64,000 nt of DNA. Origin: Effrenium voratum (Eukaryota; Sar; Dinophyceae; Suessiales; Symbiodiniaceae). Below, piece by piece: positions 39,801-51,800 of this stretch (the first letter of the stretch is position 1; each line of letters begins with the position of its first letter). The stretch spans positions 526,596 through 590,595 of the forward strand of contig CAUJNA010003239.1 in assembly GCA_963377175.1 (NCBI GenBank). Direction: 5' to 3'. The position numbers and the translations under genes were made by a program. Under the pieces are notes generated by a model. That model made no database searches. It was not told the DNA's origin and saw nothing but the letters and a program-made list of their open reading frames with translations.

Positions 39801-42800
39801 AGGGGACCTTGTTTTTCTAACCCTCAAGGTTTGAGGGCTAGAAAAAAAGGGAAGGGTTGAAAACAAAGGTTCCCCAAAAACCAGCCGCTTTTGCGTGTTA
39901 CTTGTGTGTTCCTTTCCCCGAGCTCGCCTCCCTTGACCTTGAGTCCGCCAGGTCGCAACCGCTTGGTGGAGCTGGAGAACGAGATTCTGCGCTTGCTGGC
40001 GGAGACCAAGGCATGGTGCAAATTCTATCGGTGACTTGCTGGTGCCATAGGGAATGAGAAATGGAAGGAACCTGAGGATTCCCGAAGGAAACCACCAGTT
40101 GGATGGTTTTTCTTTGGGTCATTCCATTTCTCATTCCCGTTGCTGAGCGCCAGCAAGGTGATTGTCAAACTTGTGGTTATAGAGGACGCAGGTTGGTGAG
40201 TGCGCGGGAGAATCAGAGAGCTTTAGAAAGATCATAGCCACTGGTCACTAAGTCACGAAGACGCTGTGATGAGGCTGACTGGCAACAGAGTAATGTGTTT
40301 GCTGATGGCAGCTCTTGCTTTGTGATGGCTTCGTTTGTGACCGCTGAATGATGTTCTCATGTTGCCGAAAAACTAGGCCGCTGCACCAAAGAGATTGTGG
40401 CGTTGGGCTTGGCGCTTGGAAGCTGTTCGTAGTCGCGTAGCGGCCATGCCTGGGATTTTTTGACTGTTTAATTTTGTTGTAATACTTCTTCCTGTCAAAG
40501 GACTTGCCGAATCGCAAGTTGGGCTTCAGGCATCGAATGAATCCGAAGCTTTCGGACTCAGCCCCGAACTTGATCTAATTGGGATGTCTTCTTCCCACCC
40601 GCTCAAGCGGCTGGGTTCGGACCATCTCGGCCCCCCTGAGGGCTCTCTGCTGGATGATCTCAGCCTGATCGACACGCTACAGGAATCCAAGGTCACCAGC
40701 AGCTCGGCCTTTTTCTGACACGAGTCTGGCATCCATGTCTTCGGTCGCCCATTTTCTGGCCGCCCACTGAAGTTTTGCATGCCCGGATTTCCAGGGGCAG
40801 AAGTTGCCTACTGCTCAGTCCAGAAAGAAACTTGACTGCACCACAAAGTTGCTTCAACTCAAAAGTTTTGGGCAAGTCCCTGGTATTGGATTTGCATTTC
40901 TTTGTATGAGGTCTGTTTGACTTGATGCGACTGTTCATTGGGTTTCACGGCAAGGTATGCGGACCACAGAGCAGGTCGCCCACGCGGAGCAGAGCCTCGA
41001 CATGTGTTCAGCTTTGGTCTAGGTGGGAGTTGTTTCCACATGGCAATCGTTCTTTTCTTTGTTGTTGTTTCTTTAAACAAATCCTTGCTTGGCTTGCCTT
41101 TTTTAAAGAATAAATCAATACGAATCCTTGGTTGGCTTGCCAGAATGACCAGTTCCTGGACTTTAAACTTTTTGGAAAGGCCATTTGGGTTGTAAATGGA
41201 CAGTTTTGTTTTTGGCCAATCAACTCAGGTGAGTAGATGGAAGCTGTTTCCTTTGGCTAGTTGCCCTGCTTGGGCTCCTGTTCAAGTGAAAAAAGCAAAG
41301 GTCTACCACCCGTTGGGGTTTCTTTGTTTGCAAAGCCAATTCGCGACATCCTGCTTCCAGATGGTAGTTATTTCCGTAGTGGTGTCCCACCATGGATCAC
41401 CCACGAAACGAAGCCGAACGGGGCCACTTGGAGGGCACTCGGTCTGAATCAAAAACGCTTGGGGCTCACACCTAATCAGAGGGGTAGCCAGTCTCGATGG
41501 TGTTTGTTCTAGTCTAGTCCGCGCAAGCCTCTGGATGTACGACCACCCCTCTTCTTGGGATATGGAGGCTTCGGTTACTTGAAGGTGTTGTGGGCCCACA
41601 TGACGGTAGGTCCCGGTCCCACGCTGGCTTGGCATCTTTGCTTGGAGTCTCCTTTGGGGTTTGGGCTGTGGAGCCGCAAAACTGTCAGATGGTGGGGTTG
41701 CCTTTTGTTTGCTACTAGCTTCTATCAACGGGAATATCGCATACAAACTCGGCGTGCCCAATGGTTTCTCTTTCCCCTCCCTTCCCAGCAACCCTTGCAA
41801 GGGTTCCAACACAAAGGACGCACCCGTACTCCCTTTGGCATGTTGGAGTTCACAGGTCTGTTAGACTCTCAATTCCGGGTTCAAGCCCTAAGACAAGGGC
41901 GGATTTTCCATCTTCTGTGCTATGGGGGCCGTGTTTCTGGTTTTTAGACCTCAGATACCCTCCCATCCACATGGATGACTGGGGTTCTGGTCCAAACGGA
42001 CCACATAGGGAGCTTTTGCGTATGGTGGACTGAGTCCTAGGGATGGTTGACCCTGAGAGTTGCCATGACTCAGTTGTTCAGTGGCCCCCTTTGTCCCTTT
42101 TTTTTTGTGGCTGCCCCACTAAAATGGTCTTCCCAAAAAGGGTTCCCTTTTTTTTCAGGGTCACTGAACAACTGAGATGAGGATTAAGGGAACCAAAGTA
42201 CGAGTCATGGACACCTCGCGGATTCGAGACAACCTTCGGATTTCAGGTTTCAGATGACGTGGGGGACATGACCTGTGATGTGGTGCATGAGCAGTTCGGA
42301 GTGTCTTTTTTTTGGGACCCCTTTTTTTTTTTGGAGGGCAACCAAGAGGAAAACCAGATATCTAGTGGGTACCCCGAAGAGAAAAAAAAGGAAGAAACAA
42401 AAACACGTTTCACCCAAGTGAAGAGGAGTGATGATTGATCTTTGCTAAGCAAGAACGTTCGCCCCAAGTGGAGTGACGATTGCTTGCTTCGTGATCTTTC
42501 GGAGGAACATGATCAAGATCGACGGGCAGCGGGAGAACTACCGTCCCGCGGGCCTGCGCTCCGCGGTCTTGTACTTTGTGCTGAACGATCTGGTTGCCAT
42601 CGATCCCATGTACCAGCCACCCGGCGGGTTTTCCCGGGTTTGTTGGGGGAAAATCCACCGAGTTTGGGGGGGGGGTGGTGTTAAAGGGAGACTAATTGGA
42701 ATACATTGGAGCATTTTGGGGAATTGGTTTTAGAAGGAGTCTAATTGGAAGTAGCCCCCCAAAAACAAGAGCGGTGGGGGTGAATCTAGGCGTGCAGTTG

Positions 42801-45800
42801 TAGCAGGGAATGAGAAATGGAACGAGCCCGAGAAACCCATTGCCTATGAAACCCCTGCCGGTTCATTCCTAACACCCGGAAGGTCATTTCCAAGTAAAGG
42901 GAGACAAGCTAGAAGTAATTTGTCCATTGTTTCTTCTCCCGTGGTCGTGGTGAATCTAGGCGTGCAAGATTTGGTTTCGTTTGCTTCTTGAATTCGCAAG
43001 TGGGTGCCAACGACCGAGGCTGGAGGGTTGCCAATGGGTGAAGTCAATAATATTGTTTGTTGACCCTCAGACATGTAGGGGAAACGCAACGTGGCCCCTT
43101 TTGAACTGCTTTGTCTTTGTACTTGTTGGGAAAAAAGTGACAAGGTCCTCTTCAAGGTGTTTACTCAATTTCCCTCAAAAGTGAGGGCACAAGCCCAAGG
43201 TGAAATGCTAGCACCATGCTGATTTTGGAATCACTGTGTCTAATTTCAATGATTGGACATCTTGATGTTTGTGTATTTCATCAGTCTCGAAGGAAACCAA
43301 AGAGTCTGGAGTTGGACGGGCTAGTGTGAGTCTGTGACAGCTCCATCCGTGAGCAGAATGCATGCGCAAGGAAACCACGTCTACTGCTCAACAGGCTGAA
43401 TGGGGCTCACCGAGCTTGGGATGAGAAGGTCACAGGGTGCAATCCGATGCAGACCAAGGCATAGGCGTCCTTTTTAGGTTTGATTAGAAATAGATGGCAT
43501 TGGCTTAGATTGGTTTTATTCCATTTACCAGGGCCATCTATGTTCCAAAAGGATACCAGGTTCCCCTACTAAAATAGACTACAGAAAAAAAGGGTACCCT
43601 TATTCTACCCTCTCTAGAGAATCTAGATACCAAGGTTTGCCTTGGCTGCCTATGAGCATCTCTACATCCAGAGTATTGAGAAGAGCGCTGAGAAGAAGAT
43701 CAATGTGGGAGGCACGCCTGTAGATCTTGCGTCAGAGAGAGGGGGGCCGCGCCATGTGGCGCTGCATTTCTTGGGTAGGTACTCTTTTCACCTTGGCTTG
43801 AAGGGAAGCCACACCCATATGGCTGTGGTTGTCAAAATCAATGGTATCCCATTTTGGTTGGTCGGTGAATTTACCACCCATTTTAGAACCTATTTTAGTG
43901 GGGATTGGGATGTTCACTGGGGGTACGGGATTTTGACCCATGGCCATATGCTCCGACATTGGGCTGAGCTTTGCCATGCATCACGCCCAAGGGCGCTCCT
44001 TACTTGAAGATGTCGTGCTGCAGGTGTGTGATTGTTTGGCAATCTACACAGACTTGGTTGTCTTCGATTGGCCATTCATGAAGCCTTCGTTGGGTGCTAT
44101 GTAAATCTTCAGGAGAGCAACCCCCTGTTTCAGCCGGCTGCACTCAACGGACGGCTTCCCAAACTGAAGATGGCCTGCGATCTTCGGAAGCCATTCCGGG
44201 TCACAGCCCCAGAATGGGCTTCCTGAACGCACCCAGCTGGCCAAGGGTCAAAAGCCAAATCGTGCCCCCAGTGAACATCCGATTCAATCCCCAGTAAAAT
44301 AGGTTCTAAAATGGGTGGTGCATTCACCTACCAACCAAAATGGAATCCCATTGGTTTTGACAACCACAGCCAGCTGTTCAGGCGTGGAAGAGCGCATCGA
44401 GGACTTGAACGCCTTCCACGCGCTCGCGGTGTACAAGTGCCATGTCGGTGTGGTATCTTTCCAAATGAGATGCGGACCCCGAAAAGAGGGGTATGTCTAC
44501 TCTTCATGGTTTTACATACCCCAAAAGGTTTGCTCGCGGCGGTAAGGGCTTTCTTGAACAAGCGCCTTCATAACGAGCCCCTATCCTCCAGGTTGCACCA
44601 ACAACCTCAACTTTGAAGATATGGTATTTTTAGCCTCAGAACCGGTGCAGGACTATGGGTTGTTTTTTCCTCAAAAGGGTGGACGCACAAAATGGGCTTG
44701 GGTTTCCTTTGCTACGCAGCCCCAAAAGGGCTTCTCCAAGAAAGACTGACAGCTCCCCCGCCCCACAGCCACTTGGCACTTGGGCTTGTCGCTTTTGCAG
44801 GGGACGCCCAACATGAGTGGTTTTCCTTTGGTTCCCCTTTAAGACCTACCAAAAAGACGAGCCAGCCCCACAAAAAGGACGAGCCACCGATGCAACACCT
44901 CAGATTTTCAGCCGTCAGACGGGCCGTCAGACGAGGTACGGCTGCCGTGCCATCTTCGAGCGCCACAAGCTGCTGCTCTCGTTGCATCTTTGCGCGCAGG
45001 CCATCGCGGGGCGTACGCGGAATTGCGGGGACATGCACCGCGAGAGCGCGTCTTGGTGCCAGTGTTGCACTTGGGCTGTGTGTGTGTGTGTGCGCTCGCT
45101 TTGCAGATAAGTGCGTGCGTGTGTGTTTTGCTGTTGGTGTGGTTGGTTAATTGGTTCCTTGTTTTCTTGTTTGCTTGTTTGTTGGCTGGTTTTTGTTGCT
45201 TGCTTGCGGCTTGCATTGGTTGCATGCTTGCTTGATGGCTTGCCTTTGTTGCGTGCTTGCTTGCTTGCTTGCCTGCCTTCTCGCTTGCTTGCTTTTGTGT
45301 GTGAAATCGGCAGCCTGCACCTGTGAAAGGATCTTCAACTGGGACCCTGTGCATCGCTGCGGTTGGATCAACTGGATGGGCCGGCGTCCCTGAGCAGGTA
45401 GTAATCAAGGATGTTGCAGCTGGCCCGCATGGCAAGAGTGGGCACAGGGTTCTGAATAGCTTCCAGCTGCTTAAGACTATGGTTTATTTTCCCTTGTTGG
45501 TTTCAAAGGGAATCTATCACTACTGGAAATGTTTTTTTTTTGGTTTCCCGGGGGCTTAAGCAAATGGAAGGCTTGGCAGAGCTTTGACACGGAGACTTCC
45601 GAGCCGTTCCTTGCTCCTAAATCGCCCTGTGAGGCACCGTGACCCATTTGGCTTGACGTTCTGGACAACCCGTCCGCCATTCGTGGCGATCTGTTGCCGC
45701 AGTGCCGGCAGAAAACGTTGAAGCCGACCAAATGCAGCAGAGCTGCTAGTTTGCCAAACAATCCACGGGCCGCGGTGACTGATGGGACTTCGGAGTTCAA

Positions 45801-48800
45801 GCAAAAGCTTTAGAGCCCGGGCGGAGAGACCTCATAGTTAGACACGTCACAACGGGGACAGCTCCTTGGCACGGCTTCCATTTCGGGAGCTGCACGGCGC
45901 CTAGAGTCAGCTTGGGAGTGAATTCCATCGGTAGGTGGGTATGGGTCAAAATTAGGGGACGACAAGTTTTAGTCATTGTTTCCATTGGGGTTACCCTACC
46001 TGGAGCCCCGAAACGCCACTTTTTCTCGGTCAAAAGGCATATGTGGCCTGTTCCCCGGTCATTTGCCTTAGTTGCCCGTATTTGGCCGTATAAAACCCGT
46101 ATTTGTTGATCAAATATTGGAAACACAAGCGAAGGACATCGTATTTGGCCGTATTTTTTTCGGGCAAAGCCTTTTGACCTAAAAAAACAGTGTTTTGGGG
46201 CCCCAGGTATTTTTGACTCCCTCGGCGCCAGGTGTTGAAGTACTCCAACGACCTCAATGAGACCGAGTTCTCCTTCTTCCTCTTCGGTGGGCAAGTCTTT
46301 GACCGGAGCGGTCAGCCGCCCAATCCGTCCCCGGATTGGATCAACCAGAGCAGCTCGAAACAAAAAAAACTGACATCCTGAAATGGTGGACTCCCTTCTG
46401 GGGAAAACTTAGGGGACGCCAAAAATAGCCACCTTTGGGTGTCCTTCTTTTTGGTTTGAAACCATGGGAATTTCCAAAAGCAGCTGGAGGCGAACTCTGA
46501 ATCCTTGCGCGGGGGCATCTCAGGGTTTCGTTGGGCCGGTTTTTGCTCGCATCCAGCTGAGGTATGTGGGACAACGTCGTGGAAGCTGACGGCAAGTTGG
46601 ACTCCTTCAAAGGCGGGGCGAGATTTTATGCCGAGCCCAGGCCAACTGGCAGTACTTCTTCTTCTGCATATAGGATGCTCACTAGTCTTTGAACGCATTC
46701 AAACGATGTCCCCGTGTTTTTGTCTTGAAGGGCGCCTTGTAGAAAGTGGACGAACGGCAGAAGGCCAGCGGTATAAGCTGATGCACAGGCGCATGGCTGT
46801 CGGGCCTCGAAGAGCTTACGATAAGCCGTTCAGGCATGCCTTTGGCATAGTGGATGGACGAAATCCTGCACCTCAGAGACCCTGGAAGGATGAATTCCCT
46901 GTAAATGGCTGTGGCTCAAAAAACCGGTACAAAAATGGAACCCTGGTAAGTGGAAAAATGGACCAACACCTGCGTAACCCCTGCTGTTTCATTTTGAGCC
47001 ACACCTAAATACCAACAAACAATGGTTTCCAAGTGGTGCGAAATGGATTTCGTCCACGGTATGCGACGGATGGAAGGCGATTGGCAAGTTTTTTCACATG
47101 AGCCAACAAAAGGGGTGCCAAGTGAGTCGGAAGCACGGCTCCAGATGCGTCAAAGTGTAATGGACATCGAATTGCAGGACACTGCATGTACTGTATACAA
47201 ATGAAATGTACATGTACAATTATATTGCATATGCACAGCTATATTCATGTAGTTTGCCGCCATGCCCTCCGTGTGACTCCTCAAACCACCTTAAACGTTG
47301 TGAGGACTGACTAGGGAGCGTCGCGAGAGCAAACCACCCGAAGCCAGGGGAGTTGTCAAGTCGAGTCCCTTGGAATCCGCTTGCCCAACTGGACGGCCCG
47401 CTGTGGACCCCTTGAGGCCTCGAGGCACATTTTTTCGGTGTGCCCGAGGCTTCCAGACCTCCCTGGAGCAGTCGCTGCGAGACTGGAAGCCCCTTGACGA
47501 GCTTTGAGCTCGCCCGCGAGCCTTTTTTTCGGGAGCCGGAAAGGCAGGGTTCCATGCAGAAAGTCGGCGCTCGGCGCTCACAGTGCGTGAGCCCTGCATG
47601 AAACCGAAAGGAACCTAAGCCTTGCAGAACATGGCTGTTTGAGAAAAGCGCCAAGTGTTTGCTCACTACAAAAACCTGCTAGCGACAGTTGCATATTGGT
47701 GTGGGCCGACGCTGACCTTGTGTCCAAGGAAAGCCAACCACCAAAGTTCCAGGCAGAGCATGGCCCAATGCTGGCGCCATTCACTTCATACGGCTGTCAA
47801 CATGGCGTAATTAAGCACTGAAGACGTCGTTTTTATTTACTTGTTTCGGAGGTGGCTGATTCTAGGGACATGCAATCACGTTGCTGGCTTGTTCTGCTCA
47901 TTCTTTTTTTGGGCCATTGCGACATGCCAAGCAGGCATTTGGGTAAGAGATGGTAAGAGTCAAACAAACCATCTGGGCGCTCATGAGCCTCAAACTGGTC
48001 GTTTTACCCGTTGCACTCCGCTGACCCAAGGGTCATCTTGCGCCTATGGGGGTCTTGTACATGAGCTCTGGGTCAGACATCGGATTCTGAGGAAGTGGTA
48101 CAGCGGATCCGAGCCGGAGAAAGACAACCTGCCCGGGGAGTGGCACGAGCGCTTGGACCCGCTGCAGATGCTTGGCTCCTCTTTTTGCTTGCTGGTGCTC
48201 AGGGAATGAGAGAATGAGCCCGCTAAACGTCTATAAGCCATTCCCTATGGTTTCTTTTGAGGGAATCCCCTTCCGGTTCATTCCCGACACCCTGGGTCAT
48301 TCCCTGACTACCAGCAAATTTAAAACCCAGCAGGAACCTTTTGAGGGAGCCGTGCTCGTTCACGGAATATGCACTCGCGACCCGTTGATCAGCCAGTCGC
48401 TTCACGGTTTCAGGGACCGGCAGAAGCTGCAGCCCTTTGACCTTCTGACTCACGGAGATTTCTAGTGCTACCTTCCATGTCCATTCTTAACCCACGGATC
48501 CGATTCTTTCTAGAAAACCTCCGGAAACAATGGTTGAACATCATGGGGAAGCAACCCTTGGAGGATTGAATTTCCCTAGGCCCGCGGGCTGTAAGATCGA
48601 TTGTGTTTGACCCATGGCCTTCTTTTACCCGAGATCCCCTTTGTCCAGCTTGGCAAGGGATTCCATGTTCGTGGCACACATCTGCCAGTCCCGCACGACC
48701 CAAGATGGTTGAGCTGGGGTCTCTAAAACTCCCCATTTAAGGCGTGAAATAGATTCTTCCGGTTGCTTCCTTTTCCATTCTGTTCAAACATCGTTCTTTT

Positions 48801-51800
48801 CAAAAACCAGCCATGTTCCCTGGGTTTCTGGAGGTTTTCGAGAAAGAAGGATTCCTGGAAAGAATGGGGAAGGCAGCCCTAGAACTCTACTCATTTGCCA
48901 TTTACCTCCCGGAAAGGTGTCTCAAGTCTTCTCCCAAAGAGGTACCGATGGGTTTGGAGCGGCTTTAGGTTGGATTCCAGGCTTATCCCTTCCCAATGCA
49001 CCCTAGTGCTTCCAGTTGCCATTGTAAGTCACCAGGTTTCTTTACCGCTGGGTTTCACATGATGGTTTTCCCTGACGGCGAAGCAGAACCCATCCCTTTG
49101 TCGCTTTTGGAGGCACTGAGGCACGCCTTTTGGGAGAGATTCTTTGCTTTCTCTCTCCATTGGAACGAAGAGGGGCTTCTGCTAAAGGGGCTTCTGCTAA
49201 AGGTGTCCTAATCTCAGTTGTTCAGTGGCCCCCTGTTTCCCTTTTTTGTTGGTGGCTGCCCCACTAAAATGGTCTTCCCCAAAAAAGGGTTCCCTTTTTT
49301 TCCAGGGTCACTGAACAACTGAGAAATGCCCTGCCATTGCATTGTTGCTCATTAGCCAAGAGCTGGGGAGAAAGGTGTGAAGCGTCTTGGCCCTCCCAAC
49401 GGTCATCTCAACCTTGGGCCCCTTCCCGAGGGGCTAATGATATGGTTAGGGATGTGCACCAGAAGCAGACGGCGCATTGTTTCGAGAGGAATCTTGGTCA
49501 GATCATTACACACAAAAAACAATTATATATTTGTACTTATATATATATATATATCAAACAAGAAATAACGGCTTAAAGTGGTGCCATCTACTTTGATCCT
49601 GGTGCAAACCGGGGTACCGATGCGGACTCTCAGGAAGCTCATTGTGGTGCGCTGCGTGCGCCCCGACCGGGTGCTGCCGGCGGTGCAGGTCTTCGTGGTG
49701 CCTCAGATCACTTGGGAACAACCTTGGTTTGAGAGGCAAACAAAAGGAAACCAGCCATTTTGAGACAAACCCATGCTTCTTTTTTTCTGGGAGGGGGGGG
49801 GGGGCAGGGTAGCATTATCGCCTTGGCTTAAACTTGTGTAACAGGAAGCCAAACAGACTGGAGCCATTCTGGGGTTTTGAATCCCGTACCTTAAACGAGC
49901 TCCAAACGAGCTCACCCATGAGGTCTTATTTTGAAACACCCCCTTGTTGTACTGGGCTGTTTAAATAGGCAATCTTTAATCCTTACCTTGGGTTACGAAA
50001 GGAAGCCGTTCTCATTGAAGTTGTCGTGCAATAGGAATCATGGAGTAGGATTGGCTACCACTCCACCTTCAACCCCAATGGTGTGAATATTTGTTCTACC
50101 CCAACTCCGTCTGATAAAACAAGAGCTTATTTTTGAACCCCAGAATTGGCAGCTTCCCAAAATGATTGTCCTGCCCACCCACACAAGAAACAGCCTCCAG
50201 AAAAGAGGTATGTATATCGTGTGTGGTGTGTCGTGTGTCGTGTGTCGCTTGTGGTGTGTCGTGTGTCGTGTGTCGTTTGCCGTTTGACGTTTGTCGTTTA
50301 TCGTGTGTGGTATGTGATGTGTTGTGTGTGGTGTGTGGTGTGTGGTGTGTGGTGTGTGGTGTGTCGTTTGTCGAGTGTGGTGTGTGATGTGTGGCGTGTG
50401 TTGTTTGTTGCGTGTTGTGTGGTGTGTGGTGTGTGGAGAGTTGAGTGTGGAGCGTGCGGTGTGGAGTGGGGAGATTCAAAGCTAACAATTCCCAAAGACA
50501 CCTGACCAAAACCCACACGAAAGCCTCACAAAACCCACAAACCCCACAAACCCTCCAGCAACGCACACGAAAACCAATTAACACCCACGCAAAACCGCTC
50601 CAACACCCGCATGAGACCCGGACACGACCCACAGAAAGCCCACAAACCCCACACAGACCCACCATAAAACTCACACAACCACACCCGTTCCTGCACGGAA
50701 ACTCCCCACGCGGCGCCGCTCAAGAATGAGTGAAATCGCCGCATGGTACACGCCGTCCCTCCCCCCCTCCGCGTCGTAGGCGCGCGCCCCCCTGTGGGGG
50801 ATTACGGGGAAGCTTCCAACCACAGCAGTCGGCGAAGATATACTAGAACTGCCACACATCAGAAAACAAAGCAGGCGTCCCGACAAAACACGGTTTTGTA
50901 CGGAGATACCCGTTGTTCGAGAGCGTTTTTGTTGCGTACGTGTTTCTGTTTTAAACAGCTACAGAACCTTACGCTGCGTTTTACCTTGTTTTTTTACGGG
51001 TCCAACTTCGACCAGCCCCAGCTTTTTTGTTGCCAGAGCCGTTTTTTGTTGTTTTAAAGGAACAGCTGAAACGCCGGGGCTGTTTTTTTTTTTTTTTTTA
51101 ACGGGCGCTCCGGGGCGGCGCTGAAGCTGACCCGCGGACTTCCAGGCGCTGAAGCTGGACCCCAAGTTCGTGGAGCCCCCGCCGTTGGACCTCGAAGCCA
51201 TCTACGCCCCTCGGCTAAAAAGAAAAGCCGCAGCGGTGGACGGAGGTGGAGACAGCGGGTTCTCTCAGTTCTGAGTTCGTGGATATACTGTTTGGAAAGA
51301 CTGTTGTAGTGGTACATGAAAAGTTTGGATGTGTTTTTGCCCAACCCACTGGGGAAGCGAGGGTAAAGTGAGTTTGGAACTTGTTGAGTGAAGCCGAGCA
51401 TACCTATTTTGGTGTCGGCGGGCAATCAATACCAGATTCCTCAGATGATAGTGGCTTTCCTTGTAGGGCCCTGACGGGGCAAACCTCGGGCGAGCTTGCA
51501 CCAAGGCGCCGAAATGGGTTCCTTTGCATGCCCTGAAAAGAGCCTGAGAGATGGTACCTCGACAACAAGATGCACCCAAACAGAAATTGAGCCAACGATA
51601 GGCTTCCCGCTGCTTTTCTTCCAAATAGCACAGAAACGGGTGAGCTTTGAAGGATACCCGCAGGTGCCAGTTTCGTTTCCCAAAGTCACCAGAGTTGGCG
51701 AACCCAACAACTTGTTGCACCGCAGTACGCCAGGCCGGAGTTCATGCGAAGGGTAGTGCTCAAAATGACGGCCCATGGAGTGCGTGCGATTTTGTTGACC

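Noticed and set aside
50096..50744. Cysteine/valine-rich and THHTPH-rich frames
   Set aside because: Created by the TG minisatellite and the following CA-rich repeats.
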